In this document: positions 44,569-53,931 of the stretch, in pieces
How positions within the stretch are numbered: position 1 is the first letter of the stretch
How the letters are laid out: each line of letters begins with the position of its first letter
NCBI RefSeq assembly: GCF_004404055.1
Contig: NZ_SOHK01000017.1
Location: 186,001 to 250,000 of the forward strand
From: Cryobacterium ruanii
GTDB lineage: Bacteria; Actinomycetota; Actinomycetes; Actinomycetales; Microbacteriaceae
Length of the DNA: 64,000 nt
Reading direction: 5' to 3'
Notes under the pieces: model-generated
What the model was told of the DNA's origin: nothing
Database searches by the model: none
What the model saw: the letters and a program-made list of their open reading frames with translations, nothing else
Translations under genes and position numbers: made by a program

Positions 44569-45774
44569 GTGTCAGCCACTCGAAACGACTCGACCGCACC
44601 CGGTTTTGCGGTAAGCACCGCTGCAATGCCCTCCTCCGCAGCCGTGGCCTACGGCCTCGACGGGGCCGAGACCTGCGTACGCATGATCTCACCGCACGGG
44701 GTGTTCGAACCGAACGCCGCCGCCGAGGAGTTTCTGCCCTACCTCGATCGGCTCACCGAGGCCGATCATCGCCGTTTCTACCGCGACATGGTCGTGGTGC
44801 GCAGATTCGACACCGAGGCGGCCAACCTGCAGCGCCAGGGCCAGCTCGCCCTCTGGGTGCCGAGCCACGGGCAGGAGGCCGCGCAGGTCGGGTCCGCCTA
44901 CGCCACCCGGCCGCAGGACCACGTGTTTCCGTCCTATCGGGAGCATGTCGTCGGCATGATCCGCGGCCTCGACGTCGTCGACATACTGCGTATGCTGCGC
45001 GGGGTCACCCTCGGCGGCTGGGTGCCGGAAGCGCACGGAAACTTTCACCTCTACACCCTCGTGCTGGCCTCGCAGACGCTGCACTCCACCGGCTACGCCA
45101 TGGGCATGCAACTGGACGGTTCGACCGCGACCGGCAACCCCGAGACCGACCAGGCCGTCATCGTCTACTACGGTGACGGCGCCTCCTCGCAGGGCGACGC
45201 CAATGAGGCCCTCGTCTTCGCGGCGAGCTACCAGACACCGCAGGTGTTCTTTCTGCAGAACAACCAGTGGGCCATCTCGGTGCCCGTCGCACGACAGTCC
45301 CGCACACCGCTCTATCTGCGCGCCAGTGGCTTCGGCATGCCCGGCACCCAGATCGACGGCAACGACGTGCTCGCAAGCTTTGCCGTCACGGCCAAGTCGA
45401 TGGATGACGCCCGCGCCGGCCACGGCCCGTCGTTGATCGAGGCACTGACCTACCGGGTCGGCGCCCACACCACCGCCGACGACCCCACCAAATACCGCGA
45501 CCCGGACGAACTCGCCTACTGGGTGGCCCGCGACCCGATCGTGCGGTTTCGCAGCTACCTGCAGGGCCGGGGAATCGAGCAGGAATTCCTCGACGCCGTC
45601 GACGAGGAAGCGGCCGACTTCGCCGCCGACACCCGCCGTCGAGCCCTGGAGATCACCGGTCCGGAACAGTCGGTGATCTTCGACAACGTCTACGCCGAAC
45701 CGCATCCGCTCGTGGCAGAGCAAAAGGCCTGGCTCGACCGCTACGAAGCCTCTTTCGACGAGGGTGAGAACTGA
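44569..45774 (+). CDS. bkdA: Branched-chain 2-oxoacid dehydrogenase E1 alpha
   Basis: Thiamine-diphosphate-dependent subunit of the oxidative decarboxylase, 401 residues. TPP-binding GDGASSQGDANEAL, the SRTPLYLRASG segment and the active-site region with QPAHHTADDPTKY-type residues (GAHTTADDPTKY) are visible. An N-terminal extension of about 35 residues precedes the domain. The stop overlaps the E1 beta ATG. It could be named pdhA in some annotations; E1-alpha2beta2 architecture with this E2 fits BCKDH. Confidence 0.88.
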   Translation: MSATRNDSTAPGFAVSTAAMPSSAAVAYGLDGAETCVRMISPHGVFEPNAAAEEFLPYLDRLTEADHRRFYRDMVVVRRFDTEAANLQRQGQLALWVPSHGQEAAQVGSAYATRPQDHVFPSYREHVVGMIRGLDVVDILRMLRGVTLGGWVPEAHGNFHLYTLVLASQTLHSTGYAMGMQLDGSTATGNPETDQAVIVYYGDGASSQGDANEALVFAASYQTPQVFFLQNNQWAISVPVARQSRTPLYLRASGFGMPGTQIDGNDVLASFAVTAKSMDDARAGHGPSLIEALTYRVGAHTTADDPTKYRDPDELAYWVARDPIVRFRSYLQGRGIEQEFLDAVDEEAADFAADTRRRALEITGPEQSVIFDNVYAEPHPLVAEQKAWLDRYEASFDEGEN

Positions 45775-46778
45775 TGACCGTTGCGACTGACACGAGCGTT
45801 ACATCCGCTGCGCTGCCGATGACGAAGGCCCTAAACGCCGGGCTGCGCCGCGCGATGCTGGACGACCCGCTAGTGCTGCTGATGGGCGAGGACATTGGCC
45901 CGCTCGGCGGAGTCTTTCGGGTCACCGAGGGCCTCATCGCCGAGTTCGGTGACAAGCGGGTGCTCGACACGCCACTCGCCGAATCCGGCATTATCGGCAC
46001 GGCCATCGGCCTGGCCATGCGCGGATTCCGCCCGGTCTGCGAGATCCAGTTCGACGGATTCGTCTTTCCCGGCTTCGACCAGATCACCAGCCAGCTCGCC
46101 CGCATGCGCAACCGCCACGAGGGCGGCCTCGTCATGCCCGTGGTCATTCGCATTCCCTACGGCGGACACATCGGCTCGATCGAGCACCACCAGGAGAGCC
46201 CCGAGGCATACTTTGCGCACACGCCCGGCCTGCGCGTGGTGAGCCCGTCCAACCCGCACGACGCCTACTGGATGATGCAGGAAGCCATCAAAAGCGACGA
46301 CCCGGTGATCTTTTTCGAGCCGAAGAGCCGCTACTGGCCCAAGGGCGAGGTGCGCTTCGGCGAGAGCGGGACACCGCTGCACGCGAGCCGGGTGGTGCGG
46401 GCCGGCACCGACGTCACCGTCGTCGGCCACGGCGCCATGGTGAGCGTGCTCTTGCAGGCCGCCGACCTCGCCGCGAGCGAGGGCATCAGTCTCGAGGTCA
46501 TCGACCTGCGCTCGATCTCGCCGATCGACTATGGGCCGATCCTCGGCTCCGTGCAGAAAACCGGCCGCCTCGTCGTGACCCAGGAAGCCCCCGGGTTCGT
46601 GAGCGTCGGCAGCGAGATCGCCGCCACGGTCGCCGAACGCTCGTTCTACACGCTCGAAGCGCCCGTGCTGCGGGTCTCCGGCTTTGACACGCCGTTCCCT
46701 CCGGCCGCCGTCGAGACGCACTTCCTGCCCAGCCCCGACCGGGTGCTCGAGGCCGTCGACCGCGTTCTGGCCTACTGA
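45774..46778 (+). CDS. bkdB: Branched-chain 2-oxoacid dehydrogenase E1 beta
   Basis: Partner subunit, 334 residues. Motifs [37 protein letters not shown] and [12 protein letters not shown] are typical of E1 beta, and [12 protein letters not shown] occurs near the C-terminus. Translation starts at the ATG overlapping the E1 alpha stop. It completes the E1 heterotetramer with the previous gene. Confidence 0.9.
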   Translation: MTVATDTSVTSAALPMTKALNAGLRRAMLDDPLVLLMGEDIGPLGGVFRVTEGLIAEFGDKRVLDTPLAESGIIGTAIGLAMRGFRPVCEIQFDGFVFPGFDQITSQLARMRNRHEGGLVMPVVIRIPYGGHIGSIEHHQESPEAYFAHTPGLRVVSPSNPHDAYWMMQEAIKSDDPVIFFEPKSRYWPKGEVRFGESGTPLHASRVVRAGTDVTVVGHGAMVSVLLQAADLAASEGISLEVIDLRSISPIDYGPILGSVQKTGRLVVTQEAPGFVSVGSEIAATVAERSFYTLEAPVLRVSGFDTPFPPAAVETHFLPSPDRVLEAVDRVLAY

Positions 46779-46815
46779 TCATTCTCACTCTTACCAGCAG
46801 CAGGAAAGGCACAGC

Positions 46816-48186
46816 ATGAGCGTGTCGAAGTTCACCCTCCCCGACGTCGGCGAAGGCCTGACCGAGGCCGAAATCGTCGAGTGGAAGGTCGCGCCCGGCG
46901 ACACCGTGACGATCAACCAGGTGCTGGTCGAGATCGAAACGGCCAAGTCCCTCGTCGAACTGCCCTCGCCCTTCGTCGGCGTGGTTGGCGAAATTTTGGT
47001 CGAGGCCGGCACCACCGTCGACGTGGGCACGTTGATCATCACGATCAACTCCGGCGCCACCGCGAGTGCAGACCAGCCGGCGGCCGCTCCGACAGCGGAT
47101 GCCGCCGCATCCGCTGTCGCTGACGCCCTAACACTGGACACGAGCAGCAGCATCAGCGACGAGGCCCCCGAGCCCGTGCTCGTCGGCCGCGGTGCTTCCG
47201 CCACGATGCCGACCCGTCGGCGCCGGCACCCCGGCGCTGCTGTCGCCCACGAGACCCTAGCCCCGCAGGCCCCGGCGCGCACTCGCGCGCAGCCGCTGGA
47301 ACCGACCCGGCGCGCTGCATCCGCTGGGCCGGTTATGGCCAAGCCGCCGATTCGCAAGCTCGCTAAGGACCTCGGCGTCGACCTCCTTCTCGTCGAGGCG
47401 ACCGGGCCAGTGGGCGACGTGACCCGCGAGGACGTACTGCGCGGGGCGACCCAGGCCAGCGTGTTCCGCAACATTGCAACCCCGGAATGGCCAGCCGATC
47501 GCGACGAACACATTCCGGTCAAAGGCGTGCGCAAGGCCATCGCGCAGGCGATGGTCAAAAGCGCCTTTACCGCGCCGCACGTGAGTCTGTTCGTTGACGT
47601 CGATGCCACCCGCACGATGGAATTCGTCAAGCGACTTAAGGCGTCGACCGACTTCGCCGGCATTCGGGTGTCTCCCCTGTTGATCATGGCCAAGGCCATG
47701 ATCTGGGCGGTTCGGCGCAACCCCACAGTGAACTCAACGTTCACCGACGAGGAGATCATCGTGCGGCACTACGTGAACCTCGGCATCGCTGCGGCGACCC
47801 CGCGCGGGCTGATCGTGCCGAACATCAAGGAAGCGCAGGACATGAGCCTGCTCGAGCTCGCGGCTGCCCTCGAGAGGCTCACCATGACCGCGCGCGACGG
47901 CAAGACCAGTCCGGCCGAGATGAGTAACGGCACGATCACCATCACGAATATCGGCGTCTTCGGCATGGATACCGGCACCCCCATCCTCAACGCCCCCGAG
48001 GCCGGAATCGTGGCACTCGGTACGATCAAGCAGAAGCCGTGGGTCGTCGACGGTGAGGTGCGGGTGCGGTACGTGACCACGATCGGTGCGAGCTTCGACC
48101 ATCGCGTCGTCGACGGTGATGTCGCGAGTCGTTTTCTCGCCGACGTCGCGAGCATCATCGAGGAGCCCGCGCTGTTGCTCGAGTAG
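46816..48186 (+). CDS. bkdC: Dihydrolipoamide acyltransferase (E2) of 2-oxoacid dehydrogenase
   Basis: Core acyltransferase, 456 residues. It has one lipoyl domain (lipoyl lysine in [11 protein letters not shown], about residue 44) and an Ala/Pro-rich linker. The E3-binding segment ([14 protein letters not shown]) comes next, and the catalytic domain carries the HxxxD motif FDHRVVDGD near the end. The ATG with GGAAAGG upstream is chosen; the 500-residue frame begins in E1 beta. No E3 is in the window. The linker gene segment contains a perfect 12-bp inverted repeat at 47091. Confidence 0.92.
   Translation: MSVSKFTLPDVGEGLTEAEIVEWKVAPGDTVTINQVLVEIETAKSLVELPSPFVGVVGEILVEAGTTVDVGTLIITINSGATASADQPAAAPTADAAASAVADALTLDTSSSISDEAPEPVLVGRGASATMPTRRRRHPGAAVAHETLAPQAPARTRAQPLEPTRRAASAGPVMAKPPIRKLAKDLGVDLLLVEATGPVGDVTREDVLRGATQASVFRNIATPEWPADRDEHIPVKGVRKAIAQAMVKSAFTAPHVSLFVDVDATRTMEFVKRLKASTDFAGIRVSPLLIMAKAMIWAVRRNPTVNSTFTDEEIIVRHYVNLGIAAATPRGLIVPNIKEAQDMSLLELAAALERLTMTARDGKTSPAEMSNGTITITNIGVFGMDTGTPILNAPEAGIVALGTIKQKPWVVDGEVRVRYVTTIGASFDHRVVDGDVASRFLADVASIIEEPALLLE
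47091..47118. repeat. Perfect 12-bp inverted repeat in E2 linker
   Basis: GACAGCGGATGC and GCATCCGCTGTC flank a 4-base spacer. It encodes the Ala-rich linker ADAAASAV and consists of two opposed copies of the recurrent octamer GCGGATGC. Confidence 0.75.
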
Positions 48187-48207
48187 TTGCCCTGCCTGTT
48201 AATGGTT

Positions 48208-48236
48208 TTGACAATCATTATCAGCAAGGTTAGTCT
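48208..48236 (+). promoter_or_regulatory. Zur-box-like operator and znuA promoter
   Basis: TTGACA (48208) and TAGTCT (48231) with 17-bp spacing form a promoter. The operator TGACAATCATTATCA (48209-48223) is near-palindromic and matches the TGAAAATNATTTTCA-type Zur box of actinobacteria closely, overlapping the -35. Repressor binding would block polymerase. The -10 ends six bases before the znuA ATG, implying a leaderless mRNA. Confidence 0.7.
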
Positions 48237-48242
48237 CGGGGA

Positions 48243-49289
48243 ATGCACAAGAGACTTTTCGCCGTTTCCGCATTTTTCGCGTCAGCCGCCCTAGCCCTCT
48301 CGGGGTGCTCCGCCGGAACCACCGCGAGCGCCGACGGCGGGGCTGCCGACCTCAGGATCGTTGCGACGACCACCCAGGTCGCCGACTTCACCCGCAACGT
48401 CATCGATGATGCCAGCGGCGTCATCCTGACCCAGCTCATCCAGCCGAACCAGAGCGCTCACAGCTACGATCCGTCCGCGGCCGACCTGACCGCGCTCGGC
48501 GCGGCCGACGTGCTCGTGATCAACGGCGTCGGTCTTGAAGAGTGGCTCGACGACGCCATCGCCGCGTCCGGTTTCGACGGCGTCACGATCGATGCTGACG
48601 AGGGCATCACGATCTCCGAGGTCGGGGCCGGCGACGAGCACGCCAACGACGAAGCGGACGCCCACACCGACGCCGCTGGGGATGAGCACGCCGCGGCCGA
48701 CGAGCACGCCCACGAGGGCGGCGACCCACACATCTGGACGAACGTGCAGAACGCTGAGACCATCGTCGCGACGATCACCGACGGCCTCGTGGCGGCCGAC
48801 GAAGGCAACGCGGCGACCTTCGAATCCAATGCGACGGCCTACACGGCCCAGCTCAGCAGTCTCGACGAGTGGATCCGCACCAACGTCGAGACCGTGCCGG
48901 AGAGCGACCGCCTGCTCGTGAGCAACCACGACGCCCTCGGCTACTTCACCGCGGCGTACCACATCGACTATGTCGGCTCGGTGATTCCGAGCTTCGACGA
49001 CAACGCCGAGCCGAGCGCCGCTGAAATCGACACCCTCGTGGCGGCCATCACGGCGACCGGCGTAACGGCCGTCTTTTCCGAGGCATCCCTCAGCCCGAAA
49101 ACCGCCGACACGATCGCGACCGAAGCCGGCGTCACCGTCTACTCCGGTGACGACGCTCTGTTCGTAGACTCGCTCGGCCCCGAGGGAAGCGCCGGCGACA
49201 CCTACATCAAGGCGCAGCTGCACAATGCAACGCTCGTGCTCGAATCGTGGGGCGTCACGCCCTCTGCGCTGCCCGCCGACCTGCAATAG
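48243..49289 (+). CDS. znuA: Zinc ABC transporter substrate-binding lipoprotein
   Basis: Cluster 9 metal-binding receptor, 348 residues. A signal peptide ends in the lipobox LSGCSAG, so it is a lipoprotein. The mature protein has a His/Asp/Glu-rich loop (residues about 125-165, with repeats like DEHANDEADAH) typical of zinc rather than manganese receptors, and VSNHDALGYF. It heads znuA-znuC-znuB-znuB2-zur. Confidence 0.9.
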   Translation: MHKRLFAVSAFFASAALALSGCSAGTTASADGGAADLRIVATTTQVADFTRNVIDDASGVILTQLIQPNQSAHSYDPSAADLTALGAADVLVINGVGLEEWLDDAIAASGFDGVTIDADEGITISEVGAGDEHANDEADAHTDAAGDEHAAADEHAHEGGDPHIWTNVQNAETIVATITDGLVAADEGNAATFESNATAYTAQLSSLDEWIRTNVETVPESDRLLVSNHDALGYFTAAYHIDYVGSVIPSFDDNAEPSAAEIDTLVAAITATGVTAVFSEASLSPKTADTIATEAGVTVYSGDDALFVDSLGPEGSAGDTYIKAQLHNATLVLESWGVTPSALPADLQ

Positions 49290-49296
49290 TTAACCC

Positions 49297-50094
49297 GTGA
49301 TCGAGAACACTTCTCAAATAACACCAACAGCGAACACTGGCGCCGCTCTCCGAGTGGCGGCGGCGTCGTTTGCGTACGGCGCCGTGCCCGCGCTCACCGG
49401 GATCGACTTCGCGTTGCTGCCGGGCCAGGCCGTCGCCCTGATCGGCCCCAACGGTTCCGGCAAGTCCACCCTGCTCAAGGGCATCCTTGGACTCATCACA
49501 CGCACGGACGGCACCGTCGAGGTGCTCGGGCAGTGGCCGGCACCGGCCGGTTACATCGGTTACGTACCGCAGACCGACCAGCTCGACCCGCACTTTCCGG
49601 TCTCGCTGGAGCAGGTCGTCATGATGGGCCGCTACCGCTCGCTGGGCTGGTGGCGCATGCCCACCAGGGCCGATCGCCGCGCGGTCGCCGATGCGCTGGA
49701 GACCGTTGGCCTGGGTAACAGCGCCAAGACGCGCTTTGGTGAGCTGTCTGGTGGGCAGCAGCAACGCGGTCTGCTCGCGCGCGCCGTAGCATCCGCCCCG
49801 CGTTTGTTGTTGCTGGATGAGCCCTTCAACGGTCTCGACCAGGTCAACCGGGACGCCCTCATTGAAACCGTGAAACGGCTCAAGCAGCAGGGCGTTGCGG
49901 TGCTGGTGTCGACGCACGACCTCGATCTTGCCCGTGCCGTGTGTGAGAGCGTTCTGCTGCTCAACGGTGCCCAGGTGGCTTTCGGTCCGCGCGACACGGT
50001 GCTGACCCTGGCCAACGTGCAGCAGGCCTTCGGCTCGGTCGGGGTGGAGATGGACGAGCACACCATCGTGGTTCCCGGCCACGGAGGTCACTGA
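49297..50094 (+). CDS. znuC: Zinc ABC transporter ATP-binding protein
   Basis: ATPase subunit of the importer, 265 residues. Walker A GPNGSGKST, signature LSGGQQQRG and Walker B LLLLDEPFNGLD are present, with the switch STHDLDLARAV. GTG start 7 bp after znuA. Pairs with the two permeases that follow. Confidence 0.92.
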   Translation: MIENTSQITPTANTGAALRVAAASFAYGAVPALTGIDFALLPGQAVALIGPNGSGKSTLLKGILGLITRTDGTVEVLGQWPAPAGYIGYVPQTDQLDPHFPVSLEQVVMMGRYRSLGWWRMPTRADRRAVADALETVGLGNSAKTRFGELSGGQQQRGLLARAVASAPRLLLLDEPFNGLDQVNRDALIETVKRLKQQGVAVLVSTHDLDLARAVCESVLLLNGAQVAFGPRDTVLTLANVQQAFGSVGVEMDEHTIVVPGHGGH

Positions 50095-50994
50095 GTGGAC
50101 GTCGTCACGCCATCGATGAATATCGTCCTGATCACTGCCTTCGACCTGCCGTTCATGGCGCGGGCACTGCTCGTGCTCGTCGTGCTCAGCCTCGTCGCCG
50201 GTCTGGTCGGCGTGCTCGTCAACCTGCGCGGGCTCGAGTTCATCAGTGATGGGCTCACCCACGCGGTCTTTCCCGGTGTGGCCATCGGATTCGTCTGGGG
50301 TGGCCGCGATGGCCTGTTCGTGGGTGCCATGGTGGCGGCCCTGATCGCCGCCGTCGTGCTCACCGTGATCGTCAAACGCGCGGTCACGTCGGACGCCGCC
50401 ATCGCCATCGTGTTCACCGCCATGTTCAGCGTGGGAATCATCGTGGTTTCACGGGAAACAAATTACGTCGGCCAGCTCGACGCCCTGCTGTTCGGACGAC
50501 TGCTCACCGTCAGCCCGGCCGAGGTCAACCAGACCGTCGTCGTCTGCCTGATCGCGTTGATCATCGTAGGGTTCACCCTGAAGGAGCAGGTCTTTCGAGC
50601 CTTCGACCTCGAAGGTACCGCTGCTGCCGGTTACCGCCCGCTCGTGCTCGACATTCTGCTCAACGTGGCCATTGCCCTCGTCGTGGTGGCCGCGAGCAGC
50701 GCGGTGGGCAACCTGCTCGTGCTTGCAGTGCTGATCGTGCCGGGCGCGGTCGCCCGCCTGGTGACCAATCGCCTGTGGCTGCTCTTTCCGGTCGCCGCCG
50801 GCTTCGCGATCCTGGCCGCCTGGGTGGGGCTCGTGCTCGGCTATGACGTCTCCGTGAACGGGGGCGTCGATCTGCCGAGCGGAGCCACCGTCGTGCTCGT
50901 GCTCGTTTCCGGTTACGTGGCGGCCCTGATCGTTCGCCTCACGCTGGATAGAATCGCCGGCCCGCGCCGTGCCGCGGAATCGGTGGCGCACTGA
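50095..50994 (+). CDS. znuB: Zinc/manganese ABC transporter permease 1
   Basis: ABC-3 family permease with about eight helices, 299 residues. It begins GTG directly at the znuC stop. The segment [23 protein letters not shown] is family-typical, as is the C-terminal LRLTLDRI-type end. A parS-like imperfect palindrome lies inside (rejected as a site). Co-translated with znuB2 (TGATG). Confidence 0.9.
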   Translation: MDVVTPSMNIVLITAFDLPFMARALLVLVVLSLVAGLVGVLVNLRGLEFISDGLTHAVFPGVAIGFVWGGRDGLFVGAMVAALIAAVVLTVIVKRAVTSDAAIAIVFTAMFSVGIIVVSRETNYVGQLDALLFGRLLTVSPAEVNQTVVVCLIALIIVGFTLKEQVFRAFDLEGTAAAGYRPLVLDILLNVAIALVVVAASSAVGNLLVLAVLIVPGAVARLVTNRLWLLFPVAAGFAILAAWVGLVLGYDVSVNGGVDLPSGATVVLVLVSGYVAALIVRLTLDRIAGPRRAAESVAH

Positions 50995-51845
50995 TGGGCT
51001 ACTTCGAGCAGGCTGTGCTGGCGGCGCTGCTGATCGGGGCGCTCAGCGGCCTCGTGGGCACCCTCGTGGTGCTGCGCCAGCGCACCTTTTTCGCCCAGGC
51101 CCTCACCCACGCGACCTTTCCGGGTGCGGTCGGAGCGGCGATCGTGGGGGTGAGCATCCCGCTCGGCGCCGCCGTGGCGAGCGTGTTCATCGTGGGCATC
51201 ATGACGATGATCGGGCGGGTCAAACGACAGGGAAACCAGGTGGCTTCGGGCATTCTGCTGACCGCGGGATTCGCACTCGGCGTTCTGTTGCAGGGTCTCA
51301 ACCCGTCCCTGCCGGTGAAGGTCGACTCCTACCTGGTCGGGTCCATTCTCACGGTGACCGACCGGGATGTGGTGCTCGTCGCCATCGTGCTGTCATTTAC
51401 CGTGCTGGCCATCATCCTTCTCGGCAAGCAGATCATGTTCTCGACCTTCGATGTCAACGGTTTTCGCGCGGCCGGCTATCGTGAATGGCCGATTGAACTG
51501 CTGACCCTGGCACTGATCACGGCCACCGTCGTGACCGCGATGCCCGCGGTTGGAGCCATCCTCGCCATCGCCCTCATCGCTGCCCCCGCCGCCGCCGCCC
51601 GGCTCGTCTCGCGCACGACCACCCAGATGTTCGTCATCGCCCCCGTGCTCGGTGCGCTGTCCGGACTGGCCGGCGTGCTGCTCTCCCGCTCACTCGACGT
51701 GGCAGCCGGCCCGGCGATCGCACTCACGGCAGCCACATTGTTCTTGCTTGCCCTGCTGCTGCGACGGCTGGTCGGTGCCGGCCGAAGCTCTGGCAGAGGG
51801 GATGAGCGCCGGTCGCCGCGAACATCGCTACGGTTGAAGTCATGA
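50994..51845 (+). CDS. Zinc/manganese ABC transporter permease 2
   Basis: Second ABC-3 permease, 283 residues. It starts [15 protein letters not shown] and has GTLVVLRQRTFFAQALTHATFPGA, the analogous region to permease 1 ([13 protein letters not shown]). Two permeases in one operon suggest a heterodimeric channel. It is not a simple duplication, as the sequences differ widely. It overlaps zur by 4 bases. Confidence 0.88.
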   Translation: MGYFEQAVLAALLIGALSGLVGTLVVLRQRTFFAQALTHATFPGAVGAAIVGVSIPLGAAVASVFIVGIMTMIGRVKRQGNQVASGILLTAGFALGVLLQGLNPSLPVKVDSYLVGSILTVTDRDVVLVAIVLSFTVLAIILLGKQIMFSTFDVNGFRAAGYREWPIELLTLALITATVVTAMPAVGAILAIALIAAPAAAARLVSRTTTQMFVIAPVLGALSGLAGVLLSRSLDVAAGPAIALTAATLFLLALLLRRLVGAGRSSGRGDERRSPRTSLRLKS

Positions 51846-52246
51846 AGCGAAACACCTGGCAGCGTGAGGCCGTGCGGGGCGCCCTCGACGCGAACGACGG
51901 CTTCGTCAGCGCCCAGGCCCTGCACTCCGCCCTGCACGCGACCGGATCTCCTATTGGCCTCGCCACGGTCTACCGTGCGCTCGCCGATCTCGCGACCAGG
52001 GGAGACGCCGACTCGCTGCAGTCACCCGAGGGAGAGAGCCTGTACCGGGCGTGCAGTACCAATGAACACCACCATCACCTGATCTGCCGCAATTGCGGGC
52101 TGACGATTGAGATCGAGCCGCATGCCGTCGAACAATGGGCGAACGATGTCGCAGCTGCGAACGGGTTCACGCAGGCCGAGCACGTCGTGGATGTCTTCGG
52201 GCTCTGCGCTGCCTGCAGCGCCAGGGCCAGAGCATCCGCTCCGTAA
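51842..52246 (+). CDS. zur: Fur-family transcriptional repressor, zinc-type (Zur)
   Basis: Metalloregulator of 134 residues that represses uptake when zinc is plentiful. The winged-helix N-terminal half has HATGSPIGLATVYRALADLA (split). The zinc sites include STNEHHHHLICRNCG and the C-terminal CAACSARA, two CxxC motifs that hold structural zinc. It is co-transcribed with the uptake genes and would bind the operator before znuA. Fur versus Zur is decided by context. Confidence 0.9.
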   Translation: MKRNTWQREAVRGALDANDGFVSAQALHSALHATGSPIGLATVYRALADLATRGDADSLQSPEGESLYRACSTNEHHHHLICRNCGLTIEIEPHAVEQWANDVAAANGFTQAEHVVDVFGLCAACSARARASAP

Positions 52247-52430
52247 ATCCTTCCGCCGGTGAGTTTGCGGGATGCGCTGTGATCCAGTAACGTTGAGCAC
52301 TGCTACGCCTGTGTGCGTACACTGCGGGCGCTTCTTCCCCGGCCTCGGTCAGTTCTGGGCCGATGCGGGGTTGTGCCCGTCGACAAGGGATCTTGGGAAG
52401 GGCATTCGCCCTTCGGTAATGGAGGTAACC

Positions 52431-52667
52431 ATGGCATCTGTATGCCAGGTGACCGGAGCTGTTCCCGGCTTCGGACACAATATTTCGCACTCGCACCGAC
52501 GCACCAAGCGTCGTTTCGATCCGAACGTTCAGAAGAAGACGTACTACGTGCCGTCGCTTCGTCGTAAGGTCACGCTGACCTTGTCCGCAAAGGGCATCAA
52601 GGTTATTGATGCTCGTGGTATCGAGCGCGTCGTCAAGGACGTTCTCGCTCGTGGGGTGAAGATCTAA
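52431..52667 (+). CDS. rpmB: Ribosomal protein bL28
   Basis: Large-subunit protein, 78 residues, beginning [17 protein letters not shown]. Zinc-binding L28 has two CxxC pairs; this one has only one cysteine, so it is the zinc-free type. The ATG has a GGAGG site. An ORF upstream in frame is rejected. It is followed by rpmG with a TAATG overlap. The 184-base zur-rpmB gap holds a weak promoter (TTGAGC / TACACT near 52293 and 52318) and no Zur-box match that I could see. Confidence 0.92.
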   Translation: MASVCQVTGAVPGFGHNISHSHRRTKRRFDPNVQKKTYYVPSLRRKVTLTLSAKGIKVIDARGIERVVKDVLARGVKI

Positions 52668-52834
52668 TGGCCAAGGCTCATGACGTACGTCCGATCATCA
52701 AGCTTCGTTCCACGGCTGGAACCGGTTACACCTATGTGACCAAGAAGAACCGCCGTAACGACCCCGACCGTCTCGTGCTCAAGAAGTACGACCCAGTCAT
52801 CCGTAAGCACGTTGACTTCCGTGAGGAGCGCTAA
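52667..52834 (+). CDS. rpmG: Ribosomal protein bL33
   Basis: A 55-residue large-subunit protein found by direct reading. It starts [20 protein letters not shown], contains [19 protein letters not shown] and ends VDFREER. It lacks the CxxC pairs of zinc-binding L33, so it is the C-minus form. It overlaps rpmB by one base and precedes rpsN by 2 bp. Confidence 0.95.
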   Translation: MAKAHDVRPIIKLRSTAGTGYTYVTKKNRRNDPDRLVLKKYDPVIRKHVDFREER

Positions 52835-52836
52835 AC

Positions 52837-53142
52837 ATGGCGAAGAAGAGCATGATTGCCAAGAACAACCAGCGCAAGGTCATCGTCGAGCGCTACGCGG
52901 TCAAACGCCTTGAGCTCAAGAAGGCCCTCGTGGACCCGGCCGGCACCGATGAGTCGCGTGAAGCAGCTCGCAAGGGCCTGCAGAAGCTGCCGCGCAACGC
53001 GAGCCCGGTGCGCCTGCGCAACCGCGACGCCGTTGACGGTCGCCCCCGCGGCCACCTCTCCAAGTTCGGCATCTCGCGCGTTCGTTTTCGCGACATGGCG
53101 CACCGCGGCGAGCTGCCCGGCATCACCAAGTCCAGCTGGTAA
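52837..53142 (+). CDS. rpsN: Ribosomal protein uS14, long zinc-free form
   Basis: A 101-residue small-subunit protein beginning [20 protein letters not shown]. Zinc-binding S14 is about 61 residues with CxxC pairs; this is the longer C-minus form, with the [14 protein letters not shown] and [19 protein letters not shown] signatures (in parts). Third gene of the cluster; a terminator follows. Confidence 0.95.
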   Translation: MAKKSMIAKNNQRKVIVERYAVKRLELKKALVDPAGTDESREAARKGLQKLPRNASPVRLRNRDAVDGRPRGHLSKFGISRVRFRDMAHRGELPGITKSSW

Positions 53143-53193
53143 CTCCTGCCGGCAGCCGCTGAAGCTCGCGCTTTGACGGCCTGAGAATCACCC

Positions 53194-53228
53194 AAACGGG
53201 ATGTCGACTTTGCGTCGGCATCCCGTTT
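53194..53228 (+). terminator. Terminator of rpmB-rpmG-rpsN operon
   Basis: A stem of about 15 bp (AAACGGGATGTCGAC and GTCGGCATCCCGTTT, one G-U pair) encloses a 5-base loop and ends in T4. The remaining 220 bases to the HU gene hold no other gene; a TAGATT at 53350 may be the -10 for hup. Confidence 0.8.
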
Positions 53229-53454
53229 TGTGTTCGCCCGGTGTTCGTCGCTGGTTCGCGGAGAGCGAAAATCGAGTGCCTGCGGGGGTGAAATTGTCCT
53301 GAAATGGCCCAAAAACGCCGTAGATCCGGGGAATTTGGCGGATCAATGCTAGATTTCAACTCGGTCGAACCGACCAGCGGGGCTTCTCTCTCGAGGAACA
53401 TCCGCATTACGAATATCGCTGTTTACACAGACAAAGGTCCGAGGAGGACACTCA

Positions 53455-53742
53455 ATGGCTGACAAGTCGCTGAACAAGACCGAGCTCGTTGCCAAGGTTG
53501 CTGCTGACTCCGGACAGAGCCAGGCCGCCGTTGACGGCGTTCTGAACGCATTCTTTGCAACCCTGGCCGAGACCGTTGCCGCCGACGGCAAGGTCACCAT
53601 CCCGGGATGGTTGGGCGTCGAGCGCACCGCAACAGCAGCGCGCACCGGCCGCAACCCGCAGACCGGCGCAGAGATCGCCATCGCCGCCGGCCACCGCGTC
53701 AAGCTGACCGCCGGAAGCAAGCTCAAGGCTGCCGCCAAGTAG
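53455..53742 (+). CDS. hup: HU family nucleoid protein
   Basis: Dimeric DNA-bending protein, 95 residues. The N-terminus MADKSLNKTELVAKVAADSG and the beta-arm region GRNPQTGAEI with VKLTAGSKLKAA match HU. It lacks the long Lys/Pro/Ala tail of mycobacterial HupB, so it is a short-form HU. A GAGGAGG site precedes the start. Confidence 0.95.
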   Translation: MADKSLNKTELVAKVAADSGQSQAAVDGVLNAFFATLAETVAADGKVTIPGWLGVERTATAARTGRNPQTGAEIAIAAGHRVKLTAGSKLKAAAK

Positions 53743-53752
53743 CTCTTGCACT

Positions 53753-53787
53753 AAAAAAGGGCGGCGACCACGGTCGGCGCCCTTTTT
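53753..53787 (+). terminator. Terminator after hup
   Basis: A16-bp stem with one mismatch (AAAAAGGGCGGCGACC / GGTCGGCGCCCTTTTT) with T5. It lies just after the hup stop. Confidence 0.8.
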
Positions 53788-53931
53788 GGCGCCCCGGAGC
53801 ATCCGTCTGGCGTTCGGCCGTGAATCTATGAGCGCTCGAACGGGTCAAAACTCACGGCTCAGCGAGGGTTCGGGCCTGCGCGCAGCGCCCGGCGCGACGG
53901 ATGCCCAGGGATGGGAGAATAAGCTGGACGG

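Noticed and set aside
45870..46721. Open frame antisense to bkdB
   Set aside because: Shadow frame in GC-rich coding sequence.
48291..49286. Open frame antisense to znuA
   Set aside because: Shadow frame; znuA has lipobox and metal loop.
50445..50460. GGTTTCACGGGAAACA, parS-like
   Set aside because: The central G breaks the palindrome and it lies in a permease gene far from the cluster; chance is likely.
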